A DNA stretch of 64,000 nt from Actinobaculum suis (lineage in GTDB: Bacteria; Actinomycetota; Actinomycetes; Actinomycetales; Actinomycetaceae). The stretch covers positions 1-64,000 of the forward strand of contig NZ_FNAU01000001.1 of assembly GCF_900102025.1 (NCBI RefSeq). The letters run 5' to 3'. Positions 63,277 to 64,000 of the stretch are shown here, piece after piece; the stretch's first letter is position 1, and each line of letters opens with the position of its first letter. The notes under the pieces were generated by a model. The model ran no database searches and had not been told where the DNA came from. It saw nothing but the letters and a program-made list of their open reading frames with translations. Made by a program: the position numbers and the translations under genes.

Positions 63277-64000
63277 TTATTTCCTCGCTTCCCGGGCGAA
63301 GGCGTCCCCGCGATCGGCATAAGAAGTGAATTGGTCCATGGAAGCGGCGGCCGGCGCTAGGAGCACGGTATCGCCCGGCTGGGCAATTTGCCGGGCCCAG
63401 GTGATCGCTTCTTGCATGGGAGCGGTGGCCAGCGCGGAAATGTAGTACACCGGAATGGTCAGCTCCGCTAAGGCCTCATGCCATTCTTCTTGTTCCGTAC
63501 CGATCACCACCACGGCCCGCAGTTTGCTTTCCACTTCGCGCACCAAGTTTGTGAAGTGGGCCCCCTTCGGTTGCCCACCGGCGATCCACACCACCGTCCC
63601 ATCGGCTTGGGCGAGCAAAGAAGCCCGCGCCGCGTGAGCATTGGTGGCTTTCGAATCGTCGATATATCGCACCCCGTCTTTCACGGTTACGGTTTCAATG
63701 CGATGTTTGCCGGGCAGCATGGATCGCAGGCCGGCCCGGATCGACTGCGCGGAAATCCCCAATGCCCGGGTGAGCGCTGTAGCCGCCAAAGCATCAGCCA
63801 CAATATGTTCCGGAACTACTTCCGCATCCGGGGCAAGCTGCGCCAAATCGGCTAGTTCATACAGTTCGGTGGCCGTATTCCAACGGTCAGCCCCAAAGGC
63901 GCGGTCTACCACGATGCCGTCTACCACGCCGAGCTGGCCCACTTGCGGCACGCCCGCGGTATATCCAATCGCCCGGGCACCTTCTACCACATCGGCCCCA
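63277..64000 (-). CDS. murD: UDP-N-acetylmuramoylalanine-D-glutamate ligase, C-terminal part
   Basis: Adds D-Glu to UDP-MurNAc-L-Ala. The frame runs off the right window edge, so only about 240 C-terminal residues are seen; a GTG at 63990 is an internal valine, not the start. Marks are LPGKHRIETV, DDSKATNAHAA (ligand-binding), WIAGGQPKGAHF and LLAPAAASMDQFTSYADRGDAF. First visible gene of the leftward murein/division cluster. Confidence 0.94.
   Translation of the reverse strand, partial: GADVVEGARAIGYTAGVPQVGQLGVVDGIVVDRAFGADRWNTATELYELADLAQLAPDAEVVPEHIVADALAATALTRALGISAQSIRAGLRSMLPGKHRIETVTVKDGVRYIDDSKATNAHAARASLLAQADGTVVWIAGGQPKGAHFTNLVREVESKLRAVVVIGTEQEEWHEALAELTIPVYYISALATAPMQEAITWARQIAQPGDTVLLAPAAASMDQFTSYADRGDAFAREARK

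Overview
The window is a G+C-rich (by eye about 55-58%) actinobacterial chromosome segment. Signs of this are a murD-ftsW-murG-murC-ftsQ-ftsZ-pgeF-sepF-yggT-divIVA division cluster, a DUF3145 protein, the dgt-dnaG pair, two FemAB transferases and the actinobacterial 'anchored repeat' metal ABC locus. Gene content and moderate G+C suggest a host-associated member of the Actinomycetaceae (Actinobaculum/Actinotignum/Arcanobacterium-like), but the species cannot be fixed from sequence alone.

Layout. (1) 1-2.5 kb: a partial L-fuconate dehydratase diverging from fucO, part of a non-phosphorylating fucose route. (2) 2.5-5.4 kb: DUF3145, peptide deformylase, a 17-bp tandem repeat, a TetR regulator. 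(3) 5.4-14.3 kb: a complement-strand histidine operon hisZ-G-D-C-B-A-(F-I-E fusion) plus a HAD phosphatase, divergent from a TrpR-like (YerC/HisR type) regulator. hisH is absent and HisF carries an inserted repeat. (4) 14.3-20 kb: tRNA-Asn, a small membrane protein and a peptidoglycan-bridge module (FemAB, ATP-grasp ligase, MurJ). (5) 20-24 kb: a DapA-family aldolase, an IclR regulator, nagA and a CAU tRNA. (6) 24-28 kb: dnaG and dgt. (7) 28-35.4 kb: a five-gene surface-anchored metal-uptake system led by a Fur/Zur-type box. (8) 35.5-38.5 kb: a lactococcin-972-type export ABC pair without a visible bacteriocin. (9) 38.5-47.7 kb: dusB, PRC-barrel protein, YibE/F, glyS, an orphan ZnuA-like lipoprotein with altered ligands, Zur, a DedA-like protein, an S4 protein and a second FemAB. 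(10) 47.7-64 kb: dnaE, GNAT, rluD, lspA, divIVA and the division/murein cluster running off the right edge inside murD.

The genes group into histidine synthesis, zinc or manganese acquisition under a Fur-family regulator, cell wall synthesis and division, and fucose/amino-sugar catabolism. A trait that crosses gene boundaries is the number of short tandem repeats. Non-coding ones mostly have 16, 17 or 19-bp units (one has 12). Coding ones have units of 9, 18 or 30 bp, and sit in linkers, termini or surface loops of otherwise ordinary enzymes (HisF, LspA, DnaG, HisB, GNAT). No rRNA, CRISPR array, transposase or prophage was seen.
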